NCBI GenBank assembly: GCA_013001935.1
Contig: JABDKZ010000153.1
Span: forward strand, 1 to 6,323
Reading direction: 5' to 3'
DNA length: 6,323 nt
From: Maribacter sp.
GTDB taxonomy: Bacteria; Bacteroidota; Bacteroidia; Flavobacteriales; Flavobacteriaceae
The notes beneath the pieces were generated by a model. That model did no database searches, had not been told where the DNA came from, and worked only from the letters and a program-made list of their open reading frames with translations. Every line of letters begins with the position of its first letter. Within the stretch, counting starts at the first letter, position 1. A program made the position numbers and the translations under genes. Positions 1-6,323 of the stretch are shown here, piece by piece.

Positions 1-304
1 GAAGAATCCGTTTTTGCTCGCCACTAGACCTAGATTGCAGGCTTTGTTTTGAGCTTCCGGTTATACCACTATCGCCATGTCGGCTTTCTTCATCAATAAA
101 TTTAATCAAGGCCAATTTAGAAAATAAGGCGCCTTTTAAGCCGTTCAAAAAAAACAAAACTTGAGGCAATTGGCCTTTTAAGAGATCTTCAACCAAAGAG
201 GCCTTATCCGATGTATTATCCGTGAAAACAGCCCAGTGTTTTGCGTTGGGAACACTTCTTTTCTTTGAAATTGGATTCTCTTGATTCTTCTTTTGCATTC
301 CCAT
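1..304 (-). CDS. ABC-type ATPase-like protein, N-terminal 101 residues (3' end beyond window)
   Basis: The reading frame is open from an ATG at 304 (second ATG at 298) to the left edge, giving 101 residues and no stop. Residues 93-99 read SSGEQKR, a good match to the ABC signature (LSGGQ-type) loop, followed by hydrophobic IL as in ABC ATPases. No clear Walker A motif (GxxGxGKS/T) lies upstream. The only glycine-rich stretch, NGLKGALFSK at residues 54-63, is a poor match and sits only about 30 residues before the signature, against roughly 90-110 in a normal module. The protein therefore seems to begin with a shortened or degenerate ABC half. From memory, flavobacterial proteins of this kind carry a second ABC module and resemble the soluble tandem ATPase ModF, but that part is out of view. 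The first ~20 residues are lysine-rich and probably disordered. It starts 30 bp after the GNAT stop, so it is probably co-transcribed. The ABC relationship is fairly secure; the role is unknown. Confidence 0.72.
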   Translation of the reverse strand, partial: MGMQKKNQENPISKKRSVPNAKHWAVFTDNTSDKASLVEDLLKGQLPQVLFFLNGLKGALFSKLALIKFIDEESRHGDSGITGSSKQSLQSRSSGEQKRIL

Positions 305-334
305 CGCTAAATTGGACTGGCAAAATATGGATAA

Positions 335-853
335 TTACATAGTAACCCTAAAAATATGTACTGGATTGTTCTTATAGGTTGTGGTATGGTCATGCGACAT
401 GCCATTTTTAATCGCAACCTTTTGTGATGCTCTATTTTTCATATGAATTATAGATATCAAGGATTTCGCTAGCTTTTGTTCAAAAGCAAAGGATTTGCAT
501 TTCATTGCGGCTTCCGTTGCATAGCCTTTATTTCTATATGCAGGTAACAAGGAGTAACCTATTTCAAGTTCCTGAACATCATTTACGGTCTGTATCAATA
601 ATCCGCATTGGCCAATAAATGCCCCGGTGTCCTTCGTAATTAAAGCATTCATACCACCTAGTTTATTCGCATAGCGCTGGAAGGTATTATCAAACCATTT
701 TTGACATGCAACTTGGGTCGAAAAACCTTCATCAACCCAAAATTCATTACTTGAAGGGTCTTCATGAAAAGGTAGCCAAGATCTAAAATCAGAAGGTCGT
801 ATCTTCCGAAAATGGAGTCTTTCAGATTCCTCACCAAACAAGAGGTAATCCAT
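335..853 (-). CDS. GNAT family N-acetyltransferase (RimJ/RimL-like)
   Basis: This 172-residue protein would transfer an acetyl group from acetyl-CoA to an amine in the cytoplasm; the substrate cannot be read from sequence. It has the GNAT order: an N-terminal strand typical of the RimJ/RimL-like (Acetyltransf_3) group, with RLHFRKIRPSDF at residues 13-24; a central strand around IGQCGL (80-85); an ELEIGYSLLP strand (96-105); the acetyl-CoA pyrophosphate loop RNKGYA (107-112); and the C-terminal segment NRASQKVAIKNGM (140-152), typical of the last helix. The frame is open 23 codons further upstream, to 922, but that extension lies wholly over the 3' end of the DUF192 gene and has no GNAT homology. 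The ATG at 853 starts 4 bp after the DUF192 stop and just before the first conserved strand, so I chose it. Length is normal for the family. The family is secure; whether it modifies a ribosomal protein, small molecule or toxin is open. Confidence 0.88.
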   Translation of the reverse strand: MDYLLFGEESERLHFRKIRPSDFRSWLPFHEDPSSNEFWVDEGFSTQVACQKWFDNTFQRYANKLGGMNALITKDTGAFIGQCGLLIQTVNDVQELEIGYSLLPAYRNKGYATEAAMKCKSFAFEQKLAKSLISIIHMKNRASQKVAIKNGMSHDHTTTYKNNPVHIFRVTM

Positions 854-857
854 TGGG

Positions 858-1352
858 TTAAAGTTTGGTGAATTCGATTTTGTCACCCACTTCCAAAAGC
901 CATTTTTCTGACAACCCTGCATTTATTTCCAAGGCATATTGCACAGGGACTTGCGACGGTAATAGCTTTTCATCAAATGGTTTTGGATTCTCCTGGATGC
1001 TAGCAATCCTTAAATTTTCATCCAAAAAAATGATATCCAAACCAAATTCAGTATTCTTCATATGAAAAAAATGCTGTCGAATATCGGGGAAAATAAATAG
1101 CATACCCTGGTTTTCCTCCATGCCCTTGCGATACATTAAACCGGTCTCCGTTTCATAATCCGATTCGGCTATTTCAATATCCAAGCGAACGGCCACAGAA
1201 TCAGTTTGATTCTTGTAAATAGTTAAAACACCTTCTTTGGTAAAAGTCACTGCTTGGGTTTTAATCTCTCTTTTAACATCCTCTTTACAGCAAACAAATA
1301 GTATAAATGAACTTAAAACTACACCCTGGATGACTTTATGGAATATTTTCAT
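858..1352 (-). CDS. DUF192 domain protein, probable lipoprotein
   Basis: This 164-residue protein has an N-terminal signal (residues 1-20, a charged start then VVLSSFILFV) ending in two cysteines at 21-22, followed by Lys-Glu-Asp. That is a plausible Bacteroidota lipoprotein signal, though the lipobox is not canonical. The DUF192 (PF02643) domain covers roughly residues 54-162. Recognisable parts are TGLMYR (70-75), NQGMLFIF (81-88), MKNTEFGLDIIFLD (98-111), YALEINAG (139-146) and VGDKIEF (155-161). The family's biochemical function is unknown; many members are exported. The frame is open upstream to 1457, but those 35 codons overlap the end of lgt and lack homology, whereas the ATG at 1352 begins the signal peptide, so I use it. 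It lies 35 bp after lgt, whose product would lipidate it, and 4 bp before the GNAT gene. Family assignment is strong; lipidation and surface display are inferences. Confidence 0.9.
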   Translation of the reverse strand: MKIFHKVIQGVVLSSFILFVCCKEDVKREIKTQAVTFTKEGVLTIYKNQTDSVAVRLDIEIAESDYETETGLMYRKGMEENQGMLFIFPDIRQHFFHMKNTEFGLDIIFLDENLRIASIQENPKPFDEKLLPSQVPVQYALEINAGLSEKWLLEVGDKIEFTKL

Positions 1353-1387
1353 GACAGACGATTTATTAGTCCAAATAACGGCTAAAA

Positions 1388-2350
1388 CTAGCGGACACTG
1401 GTGCTTGGCCTGAACATAAAATAAAGACCTATTATTATGAACGGGATACTCAACCATTGCCCCGTTGAGAAAAGACCCAGGGATTCCTCAAAACCACCTT
1501 GACTTTTCTTGACATATTCAACAAAGAAACGAACGGTCCATAGTGCCACCAGAAATAGTCCAAAAAGATATCCTAATTTGTTTTTTTTATCGGTTTTCCA
1601 GTATAAATAATACAATAGGAGGAAGACGAATATATAGCAAACCCCTTCGTACAGCTGAGCGGGGTGTCTATATGGAATTTGAGCCAAGTATTCAGAGAAC
1701 TGTGCATTGTTCTCAATGGCATCATAGGCAGCATTCACGGTTTTTTCCTTGGTAATACCCATTGCTTTTGATGGATGCATATCATCGGAATCGCGAATGA
1801 ATTTTGTAGCAAAGATGAAAGATTCATCAGTAACTTTCCCATTGATCTCAGAATTGAAAAAATTACCCAATCGAACACAGAATGCACCGATTGCAACTGG
1901 TATTACCACGCGGTCCAGAATCCAAAGTAATTTAAAATCAGGGTATTTTCGTGTGAAAAGATACATGCCTATAATAATGCCAATGGCAGCACCATGACTT
2001 GCCAGGCCTGTAAATCCAGTAAATTCGTACCCATTGATTATTCCGAATAAGGTGCTATTTGCACTCTCACGTATTGGTAATAGAATTTCGGCAATATGGT
2101 CTTTATAGTAAGGCCAATCATAAAAGAATACATGTCCCAATCGTGCGCCCAACATGGTCGCTAAAACAGTATATATGAAAAGTGAATCAAGCTGTTCAAT
2201 TGATTTCTTTTCATTATCGAAAATTCGCTTCATGATGTACCAGCCGAGGGCGAAGGCAACAATCCACAATAAGTTGTAATATTTAATTTGAAGGAAACCA
2301 ATTTTGAACAAGGTTTCATTCGGATTCCATAAAAAGCCTAAGAAGTGCAT
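1388..2350 (-). CDS. lgt: Prolipoprotein diacylglyceryl transferase Lgt
   Basis: Lgt moves the diacylglyceryl group of phosphatidylglycerol onto the lipobox cysteine of prelipoproteins, the first step of lipoprotein maturation in the inner membrane. The 320-residue product is hydrophobic throughout, with about seven transmembrane segments. Family landmarks are LASHGAAIG around His119 (equivalent to the essential E. coli His103), the signature VRLGNFFNSEINGK at 159-172 (Arg160, Asn163, Glu168), RHPAQLYEG at 228-236, and TVRFFVEYVK at 272-281 with Arg274 and Glu278. Between the Lgt signature and RHPAQLYEG there are about 55 residues, longer than I recall for E. coli Lgt, forming a charged extramembrane insert. 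The start at 2350 places the first membrane segment normally. It follows yidD by 98 bp, the widest gap in the cluster, so a separate promoter is possible, though I found no convincing one. A probable substrate lipoprotein is encoded next downstream. Confidence 0.97.
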   Translation of the reverse strand: MHFLGFLWNPNETLFKIGFLQIKYYNLLWIVAFALGWYIMKRIFDNEKKSIEQLDSLFIYTVLATMLGARLGHVFFYDWPYYKDHIAEILLPIRESANSTLFGIINGYEFTGFTGLASHGAAIGIIIGMYLFTRKYPDFKLLWILDRVVIPVAIGAFCVRLGNFFNSEINGKVTDESFIFATKFIRDSDDMHPSKAMGITKEKTVNAAYDAIENNAQFSEYLAQIPYRHPAQLYEGVCYIFVFLLLYYLYWKTDKKNKLGYLFGLFLVALWTVRFFVEYVKKSQGGFEESLGLFSTGQWLSIPFIIIGLYFMFRPSTSVR

Positions 2351-2448
2351 ATGTAAAATTTGAAGGGCTAAGATAAGTATTTAGAATAAAGTACTACGCA
2401 TGGGGAAGTTTGTATTTAAGAAAAGATAGCTAAACAATCATGAAAGTT

Positions 2449-2688
2449 TCAAGGAACTGGATCATACCCCTTTCCACCCCAAGGGTGGCAACTAAAAATG
2501 CGCTTTACAGCAAGCCAGCCTCCTTTAAAAAGCCCGTGTTTTTGCAAAGCTTCCAAAGTGTATTGGGAACAGGTGGGAGCGTAACGACAGGTGGCAGGGG
2601 TGTAAGGTGAAATAGCATATTGATAAAACTTCACCAATAAAACAAAAGGGGCTATAAGTATTTTCTTTAAACTAATTCTCGTTTCCAT
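2449..2688 (-). CDS. yidD: Membrane protein insertion efficiency factor YidD
   Basis: This 79-residue protein belongs to the YidD family (PF01809), small peripheral proteins on the cytoplasmic face of the inner membrane that improve YidC-dependent insertion of membrane proteins. The N-terminal ~20 residues ([19 protein letters not shown]) form the amphipathic, positively charged helix thought to attach it to the membrane. The conserved core follows: [20 protein letters not shown] at residues 22-41 with Cys34 and Cys40, [14 protein letters not shown] at 51-64, and the family ending [13 protein letters not shown] at 67-79 with Cys67. Length and termini match a complete family member. In many bacteria yidD lies with rpmH, rnpA and yidC. 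Here it sits instead between cysS (38 bp upstream) and lgt (98 bp downstream), still among membrane-biogenesis genes. Assignment is very secure. Confidence 0.96.
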   Translation of the reverse strand: METRISLKKILIAPFVLLVKFYQYAISPYTPATCRYAPTCSQYTLEALQKHGLFKGGWLAVKRIFSCHPWGGKGYDPVP

Positions 2689-2726
2689 ACCTATTGAGAT
2701 AAGGTTTTTAGAGGGGTTTTATGGCA

Positions 2727-4208
2727 CTAGGAAATGCTAAAAGTCGTACCGTCCTTACCGTCTTTCAGTTGAATGCCCATAGCAACCAATTGATCACGAA
2801 TTTTATCGGAAGTGGCAAAATCTTTATTGGTACGTGCTTCATTTCTTAATTGAATCAATAATTCAACCACACGCTGAAGCGTATCTGAATCTTGACCACT
2901 TTCGCGCTTATCTTCCAATCCCAATACTTCAAACACAAAGTCATTTATGGTTTTTTGAAGCAATTCCTTGTCCGACTCGCTTACGCTCTCTTTACCTTCT
3001 TTAATGAGATTAATATGCTTAACAGCCTCAAACAAATTTGCAATAAGAATGGGTGTATTAAAATCATCGTTCATGGCCTCATAACATTTCTGCCTCCATT
3101 CGGAAATATTAAAGTCAGATTTTTTACCCGTTGGTAAATCCTTTAGGGAATCAATGGCATCCATTAATCTGTGATAACCCTTTTCAGATGCCAAGAGCGC
3201 ATCATTACTTAAATCCAATATACTGGTATAATGCGCCTGCATCATAAAAAACCGTACTACGGAAGGCGTAAAGGGTTTACTTAGGATGGTATTCTCACCT
3301 GAAAAAATCTCACCGGGCAGAATATTATTGCCGGTAGATTTTGCCATTTTCTTCCCATTCAACGTCAACATATTGGCATGTAACCAATAGTTTACCGGTG
3401 AATGGCCATTACTTGCTTCGGCCTGTGCAATTTCACATTCGTGATGCGGAAATTTTAAATCCATTCCCCCACCGTGAATATCAAAGGTCTCTCCAAGATA
3501 CTTGGTACTCATGGCCGTACATTCTAAATGCCAACCGGGAAAACCATCACCCCAGGGCGAAGGCCAACGCATAATATGCTGTGGCTCTGCTTTTTTCCAC
3601 AAAGCAAAATCCTGAGGGCTTCTTTTTTCGCTTTGGGCGGTCAACTCTCTGGTATTGGCAATCATATCCTCCAACTTTCGGCCACTTAATTTGCCATACT
3701 CGAAACGCTCATTGAATTTTTTTACGTCAAAGTATACAGAGCCGTTTACCTCATAAGCATAACCCTTTTGCAGTATTTCCTTGATTATTTCCAACTGTTC
3801 AATAATATGGCCCGTAGCAGTTGGTTCAATACTTGGTGGTAAGAAATTAAACTGTTCCAGTATTTTATGAAAATCTACCGTATAACGCTGAACGACTTCC
3901 ATGGGTTCAATTTTCTCTAACCTTGCCTTTTTAGCAATTTTATCTTCACCCTCATCCGCATCATCTACCAAATGTCCTGCATCGGTAATATTACGCACGT
4001 AACGTACTTTGTAATCTAAATGTCTTAAATACCTGAAAATCATATCAAAAGACATGAAGGTCCTACAATTGCCTAGATGTACATTGCTATAAACGGTAGG
4101 TCCACAAACATACATACCAATATGGCCCTCGTTAATGGGCTTAAAAACATCTTTTTTACCAGTAAGTGAATTGGTGATTTTTAGCGTCTGTTCTTTGTAC
4201 AATTGCAT
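2727..4208 (-). CDS. cysS: Cysteinyl-tRNA synthetase CysS
   Basis: This class I aminoacyl-tRNA synthetase charges tRNA-Cys with cysteine using ATP in the cytoplasm. The 493-residue product is a normal full length. Its HIGH-type ATP motif is HLGN (residues 44-47) within [13 protein letters not shown], and its KMSKS-type loop is KMAKS (287-291) followed by TGNN. The residues that bind the cysteine-selecting zinc in E. coli CysS (Cys28, Cys209, His234, Glu238) align with Cys35, Cys230, His255 and Glu259, all present, so the enzyme should be active. The helical tRNA-binding DALR-like region follows from about residue 370, ending with a short C-terminal domain. The gene begins 15 bp after the folE stop and ends 38 bp before yidD, indicating shared transcription. 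I saw no T-box or other leader, as expected for a gene inside an operon. Nothing suggests truncation or horizontal transfer. Confidence 0.98.
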   Translation of the reverse strand: MQLYKEQTLKITNSLTGKKDVFKPINEGHIGMYVCGPTVYSNVHLGNCRTFMSFDMIFRYLRHLDYKVRYVRNITDAGHLVDDADEGEDKIAKKARLEKIEPMEVVQRYTVDFHKILEQFNFLPPSIEPTATGHIIEQLEIIKEILQKGYAYEVNGSVYFDVKKFNERFEYGKLSGRKLEDMIANTRELTAQSEKRSPQDFALWKKAEPQHIMRWPSPWGDGFPGWHLECTAMSTKYLGETFDIHGGGMDLKFPHHECEIAQAEASNGHSPVNYWLHANMLTLNGKKMAKSTGNNILPGEIFSGENTILSKPFTPSVVRFFMMQAHYTSILDLSNDALLASEKGYHRLMDAIDSLKDLPTGKKSDFNISEWRQKCYEAMNDDFNTPILIANLFEAVKHINLIKEGKESVSESDKELLQKTINDFVFEVLGLEDKRESGQDSDTLQRVVELLIQLRNEARTNKDFATSDKIRDQLVAMGIQLKDGKDGTTFSIS

Positions 4209-4223
4209 TTTGGGCTAAAACAG

Positions 4224-4904
4224 TTAAAATTTTGTCTCTAGATTAAGATATTCCAAGAATTCACGACGAATACTTTCGTCCTTGAATTTACCGCCATACT
4301 CGGCAGTTACTGTACTACTTTCTATATCCCTTATTCCCCTTGAATTTACGCATAAGTGCTTGGCATCGATTACACAGGCAACATCTTCAGTGTTCAATAC
4401 TTTTTGTAATTCCCTTACGATTTGAATGTTCAAACGTTCCTGAACCTGCGGTCTTTTAGCATAAAAATCAACAATACGGTTCATTTTAGAAAGCCCAACT
4501 ACGGTGCCATTAGAGATATAGGCCACATGTGCCTTCCCAACTATGGGCAATAGGTGATGTTCGCAAGTAGAATAGAGCGTAATGTTCTTTTCTACTAACA
4601 TTTCGCCGTATTTATATTTATTCTTAAAAGTTGAGGATTTTGGTTTTCTTTTAGGGTGCAATCCTCCAAAAATCTCTTTAACGAACATTTTGGCAACACG
4701 ATCGGGCGTACCACCGAGGCTATCATCATCAAGATCAAGGCCTAAGGTGAGCATTATTTCCCTCACGTTCGCTTTTATTCGTTCTATTTTTTCATCATCA
4801 TCCAATACGAATGCATCGGGACGTAATGGCGTATCTTCAGCAGCAGAAACATGGTCATTTCCTATATCTTCAAAATGCTCTTTCAATGTACGATCTAATT
4901 TCAT
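4224..4904 (-). CDS. folE: GTP cyclohydrolase I FolE
   Basis: FolE (type IA) converts GTP to 7,8-dihydroneopterin triphosphate, the first step of tetrahydrofolate and pterin synthesis and, in bacteria with a queuosine pathway, of 7-deazaguanine synthesis. The 226-residue protein has a poorly conserved acidic N-terminus (about 1-40), then the catalytic domain. The zinc site is intact: Cys114 and His117 in STCEHHLLPIVGKAHVAYI (112-130) and Cys185 in AKHLCVNSRGIRD (181-193), corresponding to E. coli Cys110, His113 and Cys181. VGLSKMNRIVDFYAKRPQVQ (136-155) is the highly conserved segment, and GGTPDRVAKMF (64-74) is the usual N-terminal hallmark. Because the zinc ligands are complete, this is the metal-containing type rather than FolE2. 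It is the first gene of the minus-strand cluster, with a promoter-like element just upstream, and it precedes cysS by 15 bp. Confidence 0.98.
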   Translation of the reverse strand: MKLDRTLKEHFEDIGNDHVSAAEDTPLRPDAFVLDDDEKIERIKANVREIMLTLGLDLDDDSLGGTPDRVAKMFVKEIFGGLHPKRKPKSSTFKNKYKYGEMLVEKNITLYSTCEHHLLPIVGKAHVAYISNGTVVGLSKMNRIVDFYAKRPQVQERLNIQIVRELQKVLNTEDVACVIDAKHLCVNSRGIRDIESSTVTAEYGGKFKDESIRREFLEYLNLETKF

Positions 4905-4927
4905 TTAAAAATTACTTTACAGAACGG

Positions 4928-4935
4928 CAAAGATA
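4928..4935 (-). promoter_or_regulatory. Candidate -7 promoter element for the folE cluster
   Basis: Read on the minus strand, this site is TATCTTTG, a full match to the Bacteroidota housekeeping -7 consensus TAnnTTTG. It lies 23 bp upstream of the folE ATG, which would put the transcription start near 4921 and leave a leader of roughly 17 nt. No clear TTG-type -33 element sits at the usual 17-20 bp spacing, so the evidence is the -7 match and its position ahead of the first gene of a co-directional cluster. Confidence 0.5.
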
Positions 4936-5005
4936 TACATAATATGGCACTTTATACCCCTATAACCTTATTACACAACATAAATTAGTGTTAAGGCAAT
5001 CCACC

Positions 5006-5021
5006 GATTATTTTTATAATC
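5006..5021. other. Short A/T-rich hairpin in the divergent intergenic region
   Basis: GATTAT and ATAATC form a perfect 6-bp inverted repeat around a TTTT loop. It ends 19 bp before the ATG of the secreted-protein gene and so probably lies in its promoter or 5' leader. With one G-C pair per arm the structure is weak. It could be a protein-binding palindrome, a translation-affecting hairpin or chance in A/T-rich DNA. The rest of 4905-5040 holds no open frame that looks real. Confidence 0.25.
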
Positions 5022-5040
5022 TGCAATTATCGGCCTACTT

Positions 5041-6323
5041 ATGATACGTAAAGGTATTTTAGTATATATCGCTGTGCTATTGGGTATGACCGGCATATTT
5101 GCCCAGGTTTCACCTGATTGTAGCAATGCTATACCCATTTGTAACAACACGCCGGTTAATGGAGGGACTTTTGGGCTTGGCACCGATGACTTTAATGGGG
5201 TCAATGTGAGTGGATGTTTGGAAGAAACCTTATTGGGAACAATAGAATCGAACTCTGCATGGTATCGCTTTAGAACTGGTGCATCTGGCCAATTGGGTTT
5301 CAATTTAGGTTTTGATACCTCTGAAGATTGGGATTTTGCACTTTATAAGACCAGTGATTGTACTACTTTGGGAGACCCTATTCGATGCAATTTTTTTGAT
5401 AATCAAGATGAAAGCGCTTTTATTGGTGTGGGTGAAGACCCCACAGGCAATACTGATAATGTGCAATATGAAGAATGGCTCCAAGTAGAGCCTGGAGAAG
5501 ATTACTATTTACTGATCAATAACTTCAGTAATAACAATTCAGGGTTTTCCATTCAGTTTTCAGGTCACATTTTTGTTACCAACCCCTTTGATGCTTTAGA
5601 CTGTTCAATTATAGACAATCTTCTAGGTCCGCCGATTTCAGCCTGTGAAAATGATGTTATTACACTTGATGCAACTACAACCAATGCAATTGATTATAAC
5701 TGGTTCGAGGATTTAGGAAGTGGTTTTCAGCCTATAAACGGGCAACATAACCCTACCTTACAGGTGACCTCTTCTGCCCAATACAGGGTTCAAGTCATTA
5801 TGCCTTCGAACAACAATGTTATTAGCGATGTCAATGTTGTTTTTTATACAAATCCAGTAGCGAATATGGTTTTGGATGATGCCTATTGTGATGATATAGA
5901 TACCTATGATCTTGCTGTTAAGGATATTGAGGTCTTGGGTGCCCAAAGCCCATCAGAGTATATCGTGAGTTATTATGGCTCATTCAATGATGCCACTTTA
6001 GGAACGAATTCCTTACCAAAACAATATGGCACTATGGGAAGTACAGAGACCATTTATATCCGCATAGCTTCCTTGTACAATCCAAACTGTTATGATGTTT
6101 CCCAGGATTTTGAACTGGAATACATTGAAACCGCGGTTCTGGATTTTCCTACTGAAGTTTATATGTGCGAAAATAGCGACTCGATAATCATAGGGGAGCA
6201 GATTCCAAATGCCAATTATGATTATTCCTGGGATTCCGGTGAAACATCGGCAAGCATTACCGTTACCCAAACAGGTTCGTATACTTTAACGGCAACCAAT
6301 AACCAGCCTGGATTAAGCTGTCC
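5041..6323 (+). CDS. Large secreted surface protein with Ig/PKD-like modules, likely T9SS cargo; N-terminal 427 residues (3' end beyond window)
   Basis: The frame is open from the ATG at 5041 to the right edge; an in-frame TAA at 5017 with no intervening ATG fixes the start. Residues 1-21 are a Sec signal peptide (MIRKG, hydrophobic core, GIFA) with likely cleavage before Gln22. Residues 27-175 form a cysteine-containing domain (Cys27, 34, 59, 107, 116) with WYRFRTGASGQLGFNLGF (74-91), DWDFALY (96-102) and PGEDYYLLINNFSNNNSGFS (151-170). Its pattern resembles pre-peptidase C-terminal (PPC)-like beta-sandwiches. Beta-rich modules follow at about 188-270, 273-363 and 366-427, the last with YSWDSGETSASITVTQTGSY (395-414), typical of PKD/Ig-like repeats. 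Flavobacterial proteins with this architecture usually end in a type B (CHU_C, gliding-motility-associated) T9SS sorting domain, but that end is not visible here. It is transcribed divergently from folE. Likely role: cell-surface adhesin or structural protein; specific function unknown. Confidence 0.87.
   Translation, partial: MIRKGILVYIAVLLGMTGIFAQVSPDCSNAIPICNNTPVNGGTFGLGTDDFNGVNVSGCLEETLLGTIESNSAWYRFRTGASGQLGFNLGFDTSEDWDFALYKTSDCTTLGDPIRCNFFDNQDESAFIGVGEDPTGNTDNVQYEEWLQVEPGEDYYLLINNFSNNNSGFSIQFSGHIFVTNPFDALDCSIIDNLLGPPISACENDVITLDATTTNAIDYNWFEDLGSGFQPINGQHNPTLQVTSSAQYRVQVIMPSNNNVISDVNVVFYTNPVANMVLDDAYCDDIDTYDLAVKDIEVLGAQSPSEYIVSYYGSFNDATLGTNSLPKQYGTMGSTETIYIRIASLYNPNCYDVSQDFELEYIETAVLDFPTEVYMCENSDSIIIGEQIPNANYDYSWDSGETSASITVTQTGSYTLTATNNQPGLSC

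Noticed and set aside
147..154. Run of eight A (T on the coding strand) in the ABC-like gene as a possible frameshift site
   Set aside because: The frame reads through to the conserved SSGEQKR motif without interruption, so there is no sign of an actual frameshift or sequencing error.
2371..2396. Imperfect AGTATTTA / TAAAGTACT inverted repeat between yidD and lgt as a terminator
   Set aside because: The arms do not pair without a bulge, are almost all A-T, and no clear U-tract follows in the direction of transcription.
2421..2428. TATCTTTT on the minus strand between yidD and lgt as a possible lgt promoter
   Set aside because: It misses the final G of TAnnTTTG and has no -33 TTG at correct spacing; the only nearby TTG is about 6 bp away. 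A promoter in the 98-bp gap remains possible but unsupported.
3430..3450. Cysteine 258 of CysS between two zinc ligands, where E. coli has asparagine
   Set aside because: The four ligand positions are intact and this position is not a ligand in E. coli CysS; I regard it as ordinary family variation.
4582..4908. 108-codon plus-strand open frame opposite folE
   Set aside because: It is antisense to the conserved N-terminal half of FolE and its translation looks like reverse-complement shadow sequence, with no domain or start context.
4971..5303. 110-codon minus-strand open frame spanning the divergent intergenic region and the start of the secreted-protein gene
   Set aside because: It lies antisense to a signal peptide and conserved domain, has no recognisable motif and begins inside the better-supported gene.
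5758..6270. Two minus-strand open frames opposite the Ig-like modules
   Set aside because: They are isoleucine- and asparagine-rich shadows of a continuous plus-strand coding frame that has clear domain patterns.

Overview
The window looks like chromosome from a marine-type member of the Bacteroidota, most probably family Flavobacteriaceae. Three things point there: A+T-rich coding sequence with no strong Shine-Dalgarno sites, a TAnnTTTG-type -7 promoter element, and a large secreted, cysteine-containing Ig/PKD-like protein of the kind exported by the type IX secretion system (T9SS). The genus cannot be fixed from the sequence alone.

Layout. Positions 1-4904 hold seven genes, all on the minus strand and closely packed. 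In transcription order from the right they are folE (GTP cyclohydrolase I), cysS (cysteinyl-tRNA synthetase), yidD (membrane insertion efficiency factor), lgt (prolipoprotein diacylglyceryl transferase), a DUF192 putative lipoprotein, a GNAT acetyltransferase, and the start of an ABC-ATPase-like gene that leaves the window at position 1. Gaps are 4-38 bp except for 98 bp between yidD and lgt, so one long transcript, or two split at that gap, is likely. Positions 4905-5040 are a divergent intergenic region. From 5041 to the right edge runs the 5' part of a large plus-strand gene for a secreted multidomain surface protein.

How the genes fit together. folE and cysS are housekeeping genes (pterin/folate supply and tRNA charging). 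yidD, lgt and the DUF192 protein share an envelope theme: membrane protein insertion, lipidation of the lipobox cysteine, and a likely Lgt substrate encoded directly downstream of lgt. The GNAT and ABC-like genes are small accessory members at the 3' end. The divergent gene is a separate unit with a Sec signal peptide and a compact disulfide-capable N-terminal domain followed by Ig-like modules.

Two start sites differ from the longest open frame. The DUF192 gene is best started at 1352 (signal peptide) and the GNAT gene at 853 (4 bp after the DUF192 stop). Both edge genes are incomplete only because the window ends. I saw no tRNA, rRNA, CRISPR array, insertion sequence or phage gene, and nothing that clearly forms a new system. 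The most unusual items are the degenerate N-terminal ABC module at the left edge and the possible surface-export signal on the DUF192 lipoprotein.
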